Shown: positions 56,380-64,000 of the stretch, one piece after another
Layout of the letters: every line of letters starts with the position of its first letter
Numbering within the stretch: the first letter of the stretch is position 1
Assembly: GCF_004745485.1 (NCBI RefSeq)
Contig: NZ_RHFG01000002.1
Location: 62,001-126,000, forward strand
DNA: 64,000 nt
Origin: Brevibacterium sp. S22
GTDB lineage: Bacteria > Actinomycetota > Actinomycetes > Actinomycetales > Brevibacteriaceae
Reading direction: 5' to 3'
Program-made: the position numbers and the translations under genes
The notes under the pieces: generated by a model
The model's database searches: none
What the model was told of the DNA's origin: nothing
What the model saw: the letters and a program-made list of their open reading frames with translations, nothing else

Positions 56380-57399
56380 TCAGCGGCGTCGGAGTGCGGG
56401 ATCAAGGAGCGCAGGTGGCATATCGTTCTTTTCCCCTGGAGCAAGATCGAGACCAGGCGGGACGATCGCATCGATCGCGTCGAGAATCTCTGACGACAAG
56501 ACAATGTCAGCGGCGGCCAGCTGCGAGTCCAGGTGTTCCAAAGTGCGCGGGCCGATTAGTGCCGCGGTCACGGCCCGGTGCGTGGTGACGAAGCCCAGCG
56601 CCAGCTGAATCATAGTCAGGCCAACGCTACCGGCCAGTTCGGCCAGCTTCTCGACGGCATCGAGCTTGGCGCGATTGGCAGGCACAGTGAGATCGAAACG
56701 CGGCTGCATGAACGTTGAACGGCTGGTCGTGATCTTTTGCCCATCACGCACCGCGCCAGACAGCCACCCCGAGGCTAAAGGGCTCCACGCGAGTACGCCG
56801 AGGCCGTGTTCCTCGGTGACCGGCAGTACGTGACCCTCAATGCTGCGTTGGAGGATGGAGTAATTCGGCTGTTCGGTGACGTAGCGGCCAAGGCAGCGGT
56901 CGTGGGCGGTCCACTGTGCCTGTACGATCCGGTGTGCGGGAAAGGTAGAGCTGCCGAAGTAGCGGATCTTTCCCGCCTGCCGCAGGTCTGTCAATGCTGA
57001 CAGCGTCTCCTCGTCGCTGGTGTTTGGGTCCCACCGATGCATCTGGTAGAGGTCGATGTGGTCGACGCCGAGTCGGCGCAGGCTGTTCTCGAGTGCGGTG
57101 ACCAGCCACCGGCGTGAGCTCCCGCGGTGATTGCGCTCGTCTCCCATAGGTAGTGTCGCCTTGGTCGCCAGGACGACGTCGTCGCGTCGGTTACCGAGGG
57201 CCTTGCCGATCATCTCCTCGGATTCTCCGCCACTGTAGGCGTCGGCAGTGTCGATGAGATTAACCCCCGCATCGAGCGCAGAACCGACGATGGCTTCGAC
57301 GTCGCTCTGGCTGGTCCGGCCGATCTGGCCGAAGTTCATTGCACCGAGTGCGAGGGTGCTGATCTGGACGCCGGTGCGTCCGAGCGTGCGGTACTGCAT
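56380..57399 (-). CDS. Aldo/keto reductase
   Basis: A 339-residue NADPH-dependent reductase. Catalytic Asp/Tyr region NLIDTADAYSGGESEEMIGK, Lys in VVLATKATLP, His in HIDLYQMHRWDPNT, and cofactor-binding ALIGPRTLEHLDSQLAA. ATG 57399 has AAAGGAA 8 bp before it, so it is preferred to upstream ATGs. Probably reduces an aldehyde. The divergent TetR gene and two operators lie next to its promoter. Confidence 0.93.
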   Translation of the reverse strand: MQYRTLGRTGVQISTLALGAMNFGQIGRTSQSDVEAIVGSALDAGVNLIDTADAYSGGESEEMIGKALGNRRDDVVLATKATLPMGDERNHRGSSRRWLVTALENSLRRLGVDHIDLYQMHRWDPNTSDEETLSALTDLRQAGKIRYFGSSTFPAHRIVQAQWTAHDRCLGRYVTEQPNYSILQRSIEGHVLPVTEEHGLGVLAWSPLASGWLSGAVRDGQKITTSRSTFMQPRFDLTVPANRAKLDAVEKLAELAGSVGLTMIQLALGFVTTHRAVTAALIGPRTLEHLDSQLAAADIVLSSEILDAIDAIVPPGLDLAPGEKNDMPPALLDPALRRR

Positions 57400-57465
57400 G
57401 TGTGAAGTTCCTTTCATCGGGCCGAGCTCCTTCGGCCAAGTGCGCTTCCTCTGGCATGATAGAAG

Positions 57466-57506
57466 CGGAGCAATGCTCCGAATCAATTATACGGAGCGCT
57501 GCTCCG
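57466..57506. promoter_or_regulatory. Twin TetR operators
   Basis: CGGAGCAATGCTCCG (57466-57480) and CGGAGCGCTGCTCCG (57492-57506), both CGGAGC-N3-GCTCCG, lie between the aldo/keto reductase and TetR genes. Centres are 26 bp apart, and an AT-rich AATTAT lies between. They suit binding of two TetR dimers controlling both genes. Confidence 0.8.
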
Positions 57507-57534
57507 TTTATCAATATCGTCATCAAGAGGTTCT

Positions 57535-58122
57535 ATGGCCGACAGTCAGAAGCGATCCGCTCGGGCAAAGCGCGCGGACGCCCAGCGGAACGAAAATGCG
57601 TTGCTTGATGCGGCTGCGGCGGTGTTCGTCGCTTCGGGGGTCGATGCGCCGGTGCGCGAAGTTGCGGCGAGGGCGGGTGTTGGAATGGGCACGATCTATC
57701 GTCACTTCCCGACTCGCGCGGATCTCATCGTCGCCGTCTACCGACACCAGGTCGATGCCTGCGCAGACGCTGGCCCTGCCCTGCTGGCGGGCGGCGGTTC
57801 GCCTCATGCTGCGCTTGCCCAATGGGTCGACCTCTTCGTCGGCTTCCTCGTCACCAAGCATGGGCTCGCCGCTGCCCTGCGGAATGACCAGGCGAGCTTC
57901 GACACCCTTCACGCCGATTTCGTCGACCGCCTCGTTCCGGTATGTGCGCAGATGCTCAACGCTTCCATCAGGTCGGGCGAAATTAGAACCGATGTCGGCG
58001 CCTATGAACTTCTGCGAGGGATCGGCAATCTCTGCATCTTCGCCGATCAGGACCCCCGCTACGAGGCACGCCGACTCGCGCGCCTACTCGTGACCGGCCT
58101 GCTTCAGGCTCCCTCGACCTGA
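57535..58122 (+). CDS. TetR family transcriptional regulator
   Basis: A 195-residue regulator. The HTH is in REVAARAGVGMGTIYRHFPTR; the C-terminal domain has LAQWVDLFVGFLVTKHGLA and resembles regulators of reductases. Divergent from the aldo/keto reductase and probably its repressor via the twin CGGAGC operators. Confidence 0.9.
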   Translation: MADSQKRSARAKRADAQRNENALLDAAAAVFVASGVDAPVREVAARAGVGMGTIYRHFPTRADLIVAVYRHQVDACADAGPALLAGGGSPHAALAQWVDLFVGFLVTKHGLAAALRNDQASFDTLHADFVDRLVPVCAQMLNASIRSGEIRTDVGAYELLRGIGNLCIFADQDPRYEARRLARLLVTGLLQAPST

Positions 58123-58349
58123 TCTCACTGCGAAAGTGCAAAGATAATGAGTACGTAGTTCGCCTCACCGGCGCGGTTTCCTCTCGTTGTTGAGCGAGTG
58201 CCGATCGGGCGGCCTCTTACTTTGGTGGAAGCACGCCATTCATCGTCTTGTCCGGTCCTGGTCAACATCGTCGGCGGTGCCCCGAGAATCGAGGTCCGTG
58301 ACCGTGGCGACGAGATCACGCTTCGACCCCGCCGACGGCTCATTGATGT

Positions 58350-59321
58350 CTAAATCGTCGATCCGGCGTCCGATTGAAGTTCTTCTTTGAGATTCTCTGG
58401 CCACTGGGCCATTGCGGTTCGCGTGTCTTCATGCATGAGGTCGGCGTTGACTGCGCCTCCGAGTGCTGAGCCCGCTCCCATGGACATGGGGACGTTGGCA
58501 TAGATATTGGCGAGGTTGCCGGCGGCCCATATGCGTGGGTGGCTGGTACGCCCTGATGCGTCGACTGCTAAAAACGCTCCGTGATCGGTCACGGTTCGTT
58601 CGAGGTCCGGGGGAAGGAAATCATCTCGTGGGGTCAATGTCGTACCGAGGAAGATCGCATCCACCGCCGTGAGGCTGCCGTCCTCGGTGGTGATTTGCAG
58701 TGTTCCGTCCTGGGCTTCGGCAACCGACGCGACCCGAGAGGGGTTCACGATGGTATTCCGAGCGCGCAGTCGTTTTCGTGTGAGTTCGTCGAGGGGCTCT
58801 GCGGCGGCGGTGAATGCCGTGAGCGAATCGGTCCACTGCCGGACCAGCTGGGCCTGGTAGGGGCTCATGGTGTCGGTTGCAATGACTGCGAGGTGCTGGC
58901 CGCGAACTTCCCAGCCGTGGCAGTAGGGGCAGTGCAGCACGCGAGTGCCCCAGTGCTCGGCCAGGCCCGGGATGTCGGGAAGACCGTCCCGGACGCCGGT
59001 CGCCGCGATCACCCTTCGGGCGGAGAAGGATCGGTCAACCAGGTCGACGATAGCCGCGTCGTCGTTTGCGACAGCCCGAGTCACCCACCCATCTACGAAG
59101 GTCACGTTATAGGGCGCGAGCTCGGAGCGTCCGATGTCCCGCAGCTTCTGTGTGGGCAAGGTGTCGAGACCGAGGACGCCGTGCATCCGGTCGGCGAATC
59201 GGTTACGCGGCTCGCCCGCATCGATGACGAGTACGCTTCTCTGGGCTCGGCCGAGCATGTGAGCGGCGCTGAGGCCCGCAGGACCTGCGCCGATGACGAT
59301 TGCTTCAAAATCTGTGTTCAT
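58350..59321 (-). CDS. NAD(P)/FAD-dependent oxidoreductase (thioredoxin-reductase-like)
   Basis: A 323-residue flavoprotein. FAD site IGAGPAGLSAAHMLG at residues 10-24, NADPH region, and a redox CPYC at Cys131 and Cys134 (HCPYCHGWEV), where thioredoxin reductases have CATC. A late FAD motif IWAAGNLAN is present. ATG 59321 is the first start with family similarity. It lies 67 bp after the XRE-cupin gene, and a palindrome is in that gap. The electron acceptor is unknown. Confidence 0.9.
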   Translation of the reverse strand: MNTDFEAIVIGAGPAGLSAAHMLGRAQRSVLVIDAGEPRNRFADRMHGVLGLDTLPTQKLRDIGRSELAPYNVTFVDGWVTRAVANDDAAIVDLVDRSFSARRVIAATGVRDGLPDIPGLAEHWGTRVLHCPYCHGWEVRGQHLAVIATDTMSPYQAQLVRQWTDSLTAFTAAAEPLDELTRKRLRARNTIVNPSRVASVAEAQDGTLQITTEDGSLTAVDAIFLGTTLTPRDDFLPPDLERTVTDHGAFLAVDASGRTSHPRIWAAGNLANIYANVPMSMGAGSALGGAVNADLMHEDTRTAMAQWPENLKEELQSDAGSTI

Positions 59322-59363
59322 GCCCCCACTCTCGAAGAAGCTCCTCCTTCCTTGCAAGAATTT

Positions 59364-59377
59364 TTGCAATACTGCAA
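59364..59377. promoter_or_regulatory. TTGCA palindrome upstream of the FAD oxidoreductase
   Basis: TTGCA-ATAC-TGCAA lies in the gap between the XRE-cupin stop (59389) and the FAD oxidoreductase start (59321). It matches the 59985-60006 site, so the same regulator probably binds both. Confidence 0.65.
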
Positions 59378-59388
59378 AGCACTGGGTC

Positions 59389-59958
59389 TCAGACCTCAGC
59401 GACGTGGACACGTTCGCCTTGGATGCCGTAGAGAGCGATGATCTCTGCGGATCGCTCCGGGTGGGCGTTGGCGATCCAGTGCGGTGTCATAGTGTCGAAC
59501 TCGGCGGCTTCGCCGGCGTAGAGCACGGTGCGCTGATCAGACAGCGCAAGGGTTACCGCACCACTGAGAACGTAGAACCACTCGCGACCGGGGTGCGTGT
59601 TGAATTTCGGCAGACGGGACTTCGAGCTCGGCGGATAAATCACCTTGAACCCTTGCAGACCTCCGGTGGGAACACCGAGAGGGATGAACGTCAGCCCATA
59701 CCTGCGAACCGGTTTAAGGTGCACCCTCGGATCACCGACCCGGGGGGCTGCGACGAGGTCGTCCAAAGGCAGTCCGTAGACCCGAGCGAGGGGCAGCAGC
59801 TGTTCCAGGCTCGGCCGGACTAGGCCCCGCTCCAGACGAGAGATCGTGCTAGCGGTGATCCCACTGCGCTCAGCCAGTTCCGTCAGATTCAGTCCGAGCA
59901 CCTGACGACATCCCCGGAGTCTTGGGCCCACTGCGTCAAGGACCTCGTCGTCATCCAT
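59389..59958 (-). CDS. XRE-cupin transcriptional regulator
   Basis: A 189-residue regulator. HTH in residues 14-68 (LTELAERSGITASTISRLER); a cupin sensor domain at about 110-175 (HPGREWFYVLSGAVTLALSD, then MTPHWIANAHPE). The family senses small molecules. It sits between two copies of the TTGCA palindrome and is divergent from the methyltransferase/DinB pair. Confidence 0.9.
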   Translation of the reverse strand: MDDDEVLDAVGPRLRGCRQVLGLNLTELAERSGITASTISRLERGLVRPSLEQLLPLARVYGLPLDDLVAAPRVGDPRVHLKPVRRYGLTFIPLGVPTGGLQGFKVIYPPSSKSRLPKFNTHPGREWFYVLSGAVTLALSDQRTVLYAGEAAEFDTMTPHWIANAHPERSAEIIALYGIQGERVHVAEV

Positions 59959-59984
59959 CGTTTTCCTCCTCGCCTACAGAATCA

Positions 59985-60006
59985 GCAATTGCAATTCTGC
60001 AATTGC
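59985..60006. promoter_or_regulatory. Extended TTGCA palindrome in the divergent promoter region
   Basis: Between the XRE-cupin gene and the methyltransferase gene lies a perfect inverted repeat: GCAATTGCA, a 4-nt ATTC centre and TGCAATTGC. Its core TTGCAATTCTGCAA (59989-60002) matches the 59364-59377 site at 13 of 14 positions. Probable operator for autoregulation and for the plus-strand operon. Confidence 0.75.
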
Positions 60007-60074
60007 GCTAGCGTCTCTGCAAACCAGGGTGAGAGCGTAGCTCGTGTAACCAGACGACAGGAGTACCGAAGGCC

Positions 60075-60677
60075 ATGACCGAACCAAACGAATACGGGGT
60101 GGCAGCTGGCTATCCACAGCCGAACACGCGACTGATCGAGATCGCTTCCCACTTGATACCAGGCGATGCCTTGGAGGTGGGCTGCGGCAATGGCGGCGAT
60201 ACGCTCTGGCTCGCCCAGCGCGGCTGGAGCGTCACTGCGGCCGACATCGCCGCGACAGCAGTGCACCGGTTGACACAGCTGGCCCAGGAGACCCACCTGG
60301 AGCACCGAATAACCTCGTTGCGCTGGGATCTCAACCAGGGTCTTCCTCCAGGTGACTTCGACCTGATCAACGCCCACTACCTTCACGCCGGGCCCGGACT
60401 GGACAGGCCCGGAATATTCAGAACTGCAGCTCACGCCCTCCGGCCCGGAGGCCACCTCGTTGTCGTTGATCACGGCTCCATCGCCCCCTGGTCGTGGGAC
60501 CAGGACCCAAATGTCGGCTTCCCCAGCCCGCGTGAAGTCCACACAAATATCGAGTTGGACCCGTTGTCATCGCAACTCGTGCGATCTGACGCCCAACAGC
60601 GCGTGGCTAGCGGGCCGGATGGACGCATCGGCGAGGTCACCGACCACATTCTCATGATCCAACGCACCGGACTCTGA
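60075..60677 (+). CDS. Class I SAM-dependent methyltransferase (TehB-like)
   Basis: A 200-residue methyltransferase with SAM motif LEVGCGNGGDTLWLAQRG near residue 33, VTAADIA and FDLINAHYLHAGP. TehB-type proteins methylate tellurite, selenium or thiols; the substrate here is not known. Start ATG 60075. Followed by the DinB gene after 39 bp, probably one transcript. Confidence 0.86.
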   Translation: MTEPNEYGVAAGYPQPNTRLIEIASHLIPGDALEVGCGNGGDTLWLAQRGWSVTAADIAATAVHRLTQLAQETHLEHRITSLRWDLNQGLPPGDFDLINAHYLHAGPGLDRPGIFRTAAHALRPGGHLVVVDHGSIAPWSWDQDPNVGFPSPREVHTNIELDPLSSQLVRSDAQQRVASGPDGRIGEVTDHILMIQRTGL

Positions 60678-60716
60678 CGACAACGAAGAACTTCACACAC
60701 GACAAGGAAAGCCACC

Positions 60717-61205
60717 ATGATCGCACCCCGACGACGCCGAGACACGCCTCCCCCGAGGACCGGAAAAGCAGAGGCCGACGTGCTGCGCGGATTCCTCGAC
60801 TACCTCCGCGAATCTATTGCAACGAAGGTGGAGACTACACCGGAGCCCGACATCAGAACAGCCCAGGTGCCCACGGGAACCAGCCTCTTGGGGCTGCTCA
60901 AACACCTCGCCCATGTCGAGGAAGCGACCTTCCTCGGCCACAAAACCACCAACTGGCCATCAACGTTTCACTGCACCGCAACCGACACGCGCGACAGCAT
61001 AGTTGCCCGCTATCGTACCGCGGTGAAGCGGGCCAATATGGTGCTGGATGAGAACACTGATCTCTCTGAGCCTGTTCCTTACAACAACGACCGCCCAGGG
61101 CCCACCGCACGCTGGGCACTGGCACATATGATCGAAGAGACTGGCCGTCACGCCGGACACGCAGATATCCTGCGCGAACTCATCGACGGAACTACAGGAC
61201 GATAG
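60717..61205 (+). CDS. DinB family (DUF664) protein
   Basis: A 162-residue four-helix-bundle protein. Metal-binding histidines: His66 in LKHLAHVEEA and His145 plus His148 in ETGRHAGHAD. DinB proteins of this type in actinobacteria act as mycothiol-dependent enzymes (S-transferases, isomerases) or metal-dependent hydrolases. Coupled to the methyltransferase gene; part of the XRE-cupin cluster. Confidence 0.86.
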   Translation: MIAPRRRRDTPPPRTGKAEADVLRGFLDYLRESIATKVETTPEPDIRTAQVPTGTSLLGLLKHLAHVEEATFLGHKTTNWPSTFHCTATDTRDSIVARYRTAVKRANMVLDENTDLSEPVPYNNDRPGPTARWALAHMIEETGRHAGHADILRELIDGTTGR

Positions 61206-61354
61206 GATGCACGCAAAAGAACGTGGTAGCCGGCACAGCTGACGGAAGCAGGAGTCCGACGAGGAGGTTGCGGATTGCGCATCCGACGAGAACAACGCCT
61301 TCCGCTGTGAGGACAACACCACAGCCATGTCGAGAACCAGGGTGTTCTCGATCG

Positions 61355-61747
61355 TTAGGAATTCTCGGGCTTCGGCGTCGTTGGGGTCTCGTCGGGTTCT
61401 TGTGCGTTCCGCTCGTGCAAGAGCCCGATAGCTTTTCCCAAAGCCGCGTTCGCGGCTTCGAGCTGAGCATTGCGTTCTTCGAGTTCGGCGATGCGTTTGG
61501 CTTGGTTGTCTTCGATTGCTGATTGCATCAGTTGCCTCGGATTGTGGGGGATTCTGCCGACCCTGGACCATGGGATCAGACCACGGTCAAGATCGCCGTT
61601 GAATGCTGCCAGTCGCCATTTCCTGAACTGGTCACGGGTGAACTCTTGTTCGGCTAACCATAGGGCTCTGTACCCATATGGGATCTTCTCGTATTGGTAG
61701 ACGAAGTTACGGATCTCTTCGACAGTGTATCCAGGGGTGATGGCCAC
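61355..61747 (-). CDS. IS3-like OrfA orphan with leucine-zipper tail
   Basis: A 130-residue protein with a helix-turn-helix-like start (YTVEEIRNFVYQYEKIPYGY, then EFTRDQFRKWRLAAFNGDLD) and a coiled coil (RIAELEERNAQLEAANAALG). This pattern fits the OrfA of IS3-type elements. The OrfB transposase is absent: the next 150 bp on its 3' side show only a hydrophobic scrap. Probably a dead fragment; it truncates the methyltransferase gene next to it. Confidence 0.5.
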   Translation of the reverse strand: MAITPGYTVEEIRNFVYQYEKIPYGYRALWLAEQEFTRDQFRKWRLAAFNGDLDRGLIPWSRVGRIPHNPRQLMQSAIEDNQAKRIAELEERNAQLEAANAALGKAIGLLHERNAQEPDETPTTPKPENS

Positions 61748-61765
61748 AGTGCTCCGGTTCCTCTC

Positions 61766-62071
61766 TCATCCGGAGTGGCTCACAACCAGCCTGACACAGA
61801 GGGCTGCGGCAAGGTTGACGACACGATTGCAGCCCTCATCGAGAGCAGCCAGGACGAGATAATCGATGAGCTTCGTCCGCGCGGTCATCCACCATCCGCT
61901 TCGCGCAATCGGCTGGGCCCGGGTCATAGCAAACCCTTCCTCACCAGCAAGCGCCCGTGCCAGAGGGTCTGTGAACAGCGCGTCCGGCCGATCTGATTCG
62001 ATGGCTCGATAGGCTGCCACCAGCCGGGCAGTGTCGGTGACATCCGAAATCAGTGACTGTTTGCGAGTCAT
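61766..62071 (-). pseudogene. Truncated SAM-dependent methyltransferase (LCMT/PPM1 type)
   Basis: A 101-residue fragment with the usual N-terminus of leucine-carboxyl-methyltransferase-like proteins (SDVTDTARLVAAYRAIESDR, DALFTDPLARALAGEEG, GCNRVVNLAAALCV). A complete protein would be about 280 residues; it ends just after the first SAM motif. The IS3-like fragment lies 18 bp beyond. Not functional. Confidence 0.7.
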
Positions 62072-62084
62072 GGTGGAGTCCTTC

Positions 62085-62900
62085 TCACGTCAACGCAGTC
62101 AGGAATGACCAGAGTCGCTGTTCGGGATCGCGGGCTCCGTACTCGCGATAACCATAGGGCTGATCGATCGGTTCGTAGACGATCTCTGCGCCGTGCCGAA
62201 CAGCGTGCCGATAGTGGGCATCGACGTCGTCGACGATGATTGACATCTGCGCGGTCGATGCCCCCAGCGTCTGCGGAGTCTGCAGGCCGAACTGCTCAGA
62301 AGCCTGGTGCAGCTAGATGACTCCGTCGCCGGCAGTGACCTCAGCATGGAAGATGTCTCCGTCCGGCGAGCGGGCCAGACGTCCGGGTTCGAAGCCGAAG
62401 GCGGTGGTCAAAAACTCGGCTGCTGCCTCGATGTCGTCGTAGACGAGTGTCGGTATGCGTCGTTTGATCGTGCTGGTGAGCATGGACATATCCTCCAGAA
62501 TGTCGAGGAAATCGTGGATATTGAGAGCGCTGCTTCGTCGGTCAAGCGCATCGGAGACGGCAGCGAGTCGGTTGCGCAGCCGGTGTTCGACGCTCAGATG
62601 GTCGTCGATGCGTTCGAGGTGGTGACTTATTGTGGCTGGGAGATTCCACTGGGGATCGTCAAGGGCGGCAGCGATGTCGTCGAGTCCGAAGGCGAGTTGG
62701 CGCAAAGCGACAATTCGGTAGAGTCGATGCACATCCTGGGTCGAATAGAGCCGATGCCCTGCCCTTGAGCGCTCAGACGGAGTGAGCAGCCCGATCTCGT
62801 CATAGTAGTGCAGAGTGCGAACGGTCAGGCCCGTCGCGTCGGCCAACTCCCCGACCCTGACGGAGTTCTGGCCCGATAGTTCGTCGATTGCTTTCTTCAT
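62085..62900 (-). pseudogene. MerR-VOC fusion regulator with amber stop
   Basis: A 271-codon frame broken at 62313-62315 by TAG. The first 120 residues form a MerR domain (VRVGELADATGLTVRTLHYY, LLTPSERSRAGHRLYSTQDV). Then comes a VOC/glyoxalase domain (IPTLVYDDIEAAAEFLTTAF, DGDIFHAEVTAGDGVI, stop). The frame resumes cleanly (LHQASEQFGLQTPQ, MSIIVDDVDAHYRHAVRHGA, then YEPIDQPYGYREYGARDPEQ) to 62085. TAG is one change from TGG (Trp), expected at this place. ATG 62900 starts it, 13 bp from an IS end. Confidence 0.75.
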
Positions 62901-62926
62901 ATTTCCGACACTGGGCCATGTCTCCT

Positions 62927-63697
62927 TTATCGGCGGAGCCATGTCAGGATCGCGCTGATCACGACTGCCGCCCGGTAGGTGGTGGGGAGCTTGTCGTATG
63001 TCGTCGCTAATCCTCGCCATTGCTTGACGTACGAAAACGAACGCTCCACCACGTTGCGGTTCCGATAGGCACCGGCGTCGAATTCCGAGGGCCGTCCACC
63101 TTTGGTGCCGCGTCTTTTCCGAGTCGCGATCTGGTCCTGCTTCTCCGGGATAACCGCCCGAATGCCATGGGAACGCAGGTATTTGCGGTTGCGTTTGGGC
63201 CCAAACTCACGATCAGCCAGAATAGCGTCTGGACAAGTGCGAGGGCGACCGCCGACGGCCCGCGGTACTCGGATGTCAGCCAGGGCCTGCGGCAGGATCA
63301 CCCCGTCATGGCACTGTCCACCAGTGACTACCACTGCCAGCGGCCAGCCTTTACCGTCGACGGAATGGTGGATCTTCGTCGTCAGCCCACCACGTGAGCG
63401 ACCAATGCCATGCCCGGCTGGTTCACACTCCTGATCGGGCAGATTCTTGCAATTCGACGTAGCCCCCTGTGTCCTGGTCAGGGCGCGTAGTGTTGGTCGC
63501 GTGCTGGTGGGCACGATTGATGGTGCCGTCGACGGAGATATTCCAATCGATGCCACCGGCCGCGTCGGCTTCAGAGAGCACTCGGACCAGCACACGGTCC
63601 CACGTGCCATCAGCGGCGTAGCGGTGATGGCGTTTCCATACCGTCTGCCAGAGTCCGAAGTGCTCACGAGGCAGATCGCGCCAGGCGATGCCTGCAC
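62927..63697 (-). CDS. IS5-family transposase, second frame (OrfB)
   Basis: The open frame of 256 residues contains the transposase from about 63480 on: AGHGIGRSRGGLTTKIHHSV, AILADREFGPKRNRKYLRSH, RNRNVVERSFSYVKQWRGLA. It holds the second catalytic Asp and the Glu of the DDE core. The N-terminal 70 residues of this open frame are an out-of-frame overlap with OrfA. Expression probably needs a frameshift from OrfA. Confidence 0.75.
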   Translation of the reverse strand: MQASPGAICLVSTSDSGRRYGNAITATPLMARGTVCWSECSLKPTRPVASIGISPSTAPSIVPTSTRPTLRALTRTQGATSNCKNLPDQECEPAGHGIGRSRGGLTTKIHHSVDGKGWPLAVVVTGGQCHDGVILPQALADIRVPRAVGGRPRTCPDAILADREFGPKRNRKYLRSHGIRAVIPEKQDQIATRKRRGTKGGRPSEFDAGAYRNRNVVERSFSYVKQWRGLATTYDKLPTTYRAAVVISAILTWLRR

Positions 63698-63818
63698 GAT
63701 ATCGATAGACGATTCCTTCGACTATCCGGCGATTGTTCTCAGATGGTAGGACTCTCTTGCCGATATTCGAGGGCAGAAGAGGTTCGATTCGCGCCCACTG
63801 CTCATCAGTGAATACTCG
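63423..63818 (-). CDS. IS5-family transposase, first frame (OrfA)
   Basis: This frame reads FTDEQWARIEPLLPSNIGKR, NNRRIVEGIVYRYRAGIAWR, LPREHFGLWQTVWKRHHRYA, ISVDGTINRAHQHATNTTRP, then a stop at 63423. It holds the N-terminal domain and first catalytic Asp. No start codon is clear: an in-frame TGA lies at 63822-63824, after GTG 63839. It may therefore be inactive. Confidence 0.6.
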   Translation of the reverse strand, partial: RVFTDEQWARIEPLLPSNIGKRVLPSENNRRIVEGIVYRYRAGIAWRDLPREHFGLWQTVWKRHHRYAADGTWDRVLVRVLSEADAAGGIDWNISVDGTINRAHQHATNTTRPDQDTGGYVELQESARSGV

Positions 63819-63886
63819 GAGTCATTGCTGTGTCGTCACGACTCCACCGTGCCAGTGCTGGATTGGTCAATAAAGGAGACACACCC

Positions 63887-64000
63887 TGATGCGCGACGGA
63901 CTCCAGTTCACAACCGGAGTGCCTCATGTCAAGACCCCCGGGAAATGCAGGCCGTGCCTCACACATATTTCCCCCGCCAACCGGGTCTCAGCCAGCCCGG
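63887..64000. other. End of window, no gene seen
   Basis: The last 114 bp beyond the IS5 end contain no frame with protein-like sequence. The bordering gene lies outside the window. Confidence 0.4.

Larger units (their letters stand above)
62914..63886. mobile_element. IS5-family insertion sequence
   Basis: Terminal repeats GGCCATGTCTCCTTTAT (62914-62930) and the complement of GGGTGTGTCTCCTTTAT (63870-63886) match at 14 of 17. The 973-bp interior has two overlapping transposase frames, as in IS427-type members of IS5. TG on both sides may be a 2-bp target duplication. An isolated matching end is at 49833-49853. Confidence 0.75.

Noticed and set aside
58123..58349. 72-codon minus-strand ORF between TetR and FAD oxidoreductase genes
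   Set aside because: Arg/Ser/Thr-rich shadow-type composition, no RBS and no recognised motif.
61206..61354. Hydrophobic minus-strand reading after the DinB gene
   Set aside because: No start, no family and only about 40 residues; not enough for a gene call.

Overview
The window is high-GC actinobacterial DNA. A Micrococcales genome such as Brevibacterium is plausible, but that genus is an inference from gene style and base composition; no rRNA or other marker is present. I see no tRNA, rRNA or CRISPR array.

Region 1 (1-31050) looks like ordinary chromosome. It opens with a large LPXTG-anchored surface phosphoesterase, then selD (selenide, water dikinase) and a TetR/MFS/amidohydrolase cluster. 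A three-gene formate dehydrogenase operon follows on the minus strand (9438-15450). Its catalytic subunit is interrupted by a UGA at 14884-14886, exactly where formate dehydrogenases carry selenocysteine. A SECIS-like hairpin lies just downstream, and selD is about 10 kb away in the same window. Next come a thioredoxin/methyltransferase pair, a broken FetB-like permease, an LCP cell-wall ligase, a cold-shock gene with a long leader and strong terminators, and assorted metabolic and regulatory genes. hemD sits in a lysR-hemD-hypothetical unit whose last gene is flanked by two copies of the hemD 3' end.

Region 2 (31050-64000) is accessory and scarred. It holds a complete IS1380 element with a 5-bp target duplication (47633-49355), an IS5-family element (62914-63886), and relics of IS1380, IS30, IS5, IS110 and IS3-type elements. 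Between them lie intact catabolic modules: a CGNR regulator with alpha/beta hydrolase and DUF4260 gene; an LLM monooxygenase/FMN reductase pair with MarR; a five-gene acyl-CoA beta-oxidation operon (39478-46520) with a divergent MerR gene; an acyl-CoA ligase and an esterase with TetR; an aldo/keto reductase with TetR; and an XRE-cupin / FAD reductase / methyltransferase / DinB cluster. Many regulators are divergent from their targets, with clear palindromic operators between them. The CGNR-hydrolase-DUF4260 module also occurs as two sets of decayed fragments (about 35.0 kb and 55.2-56.3 kb).

Functionally, region 1 couples selenium metabolism to formate oxidation at the membrane. Region 2 appears to be a catabolic island for acyl or ester substrates and electrophile or redox stress, assembled and eroded by transposition.
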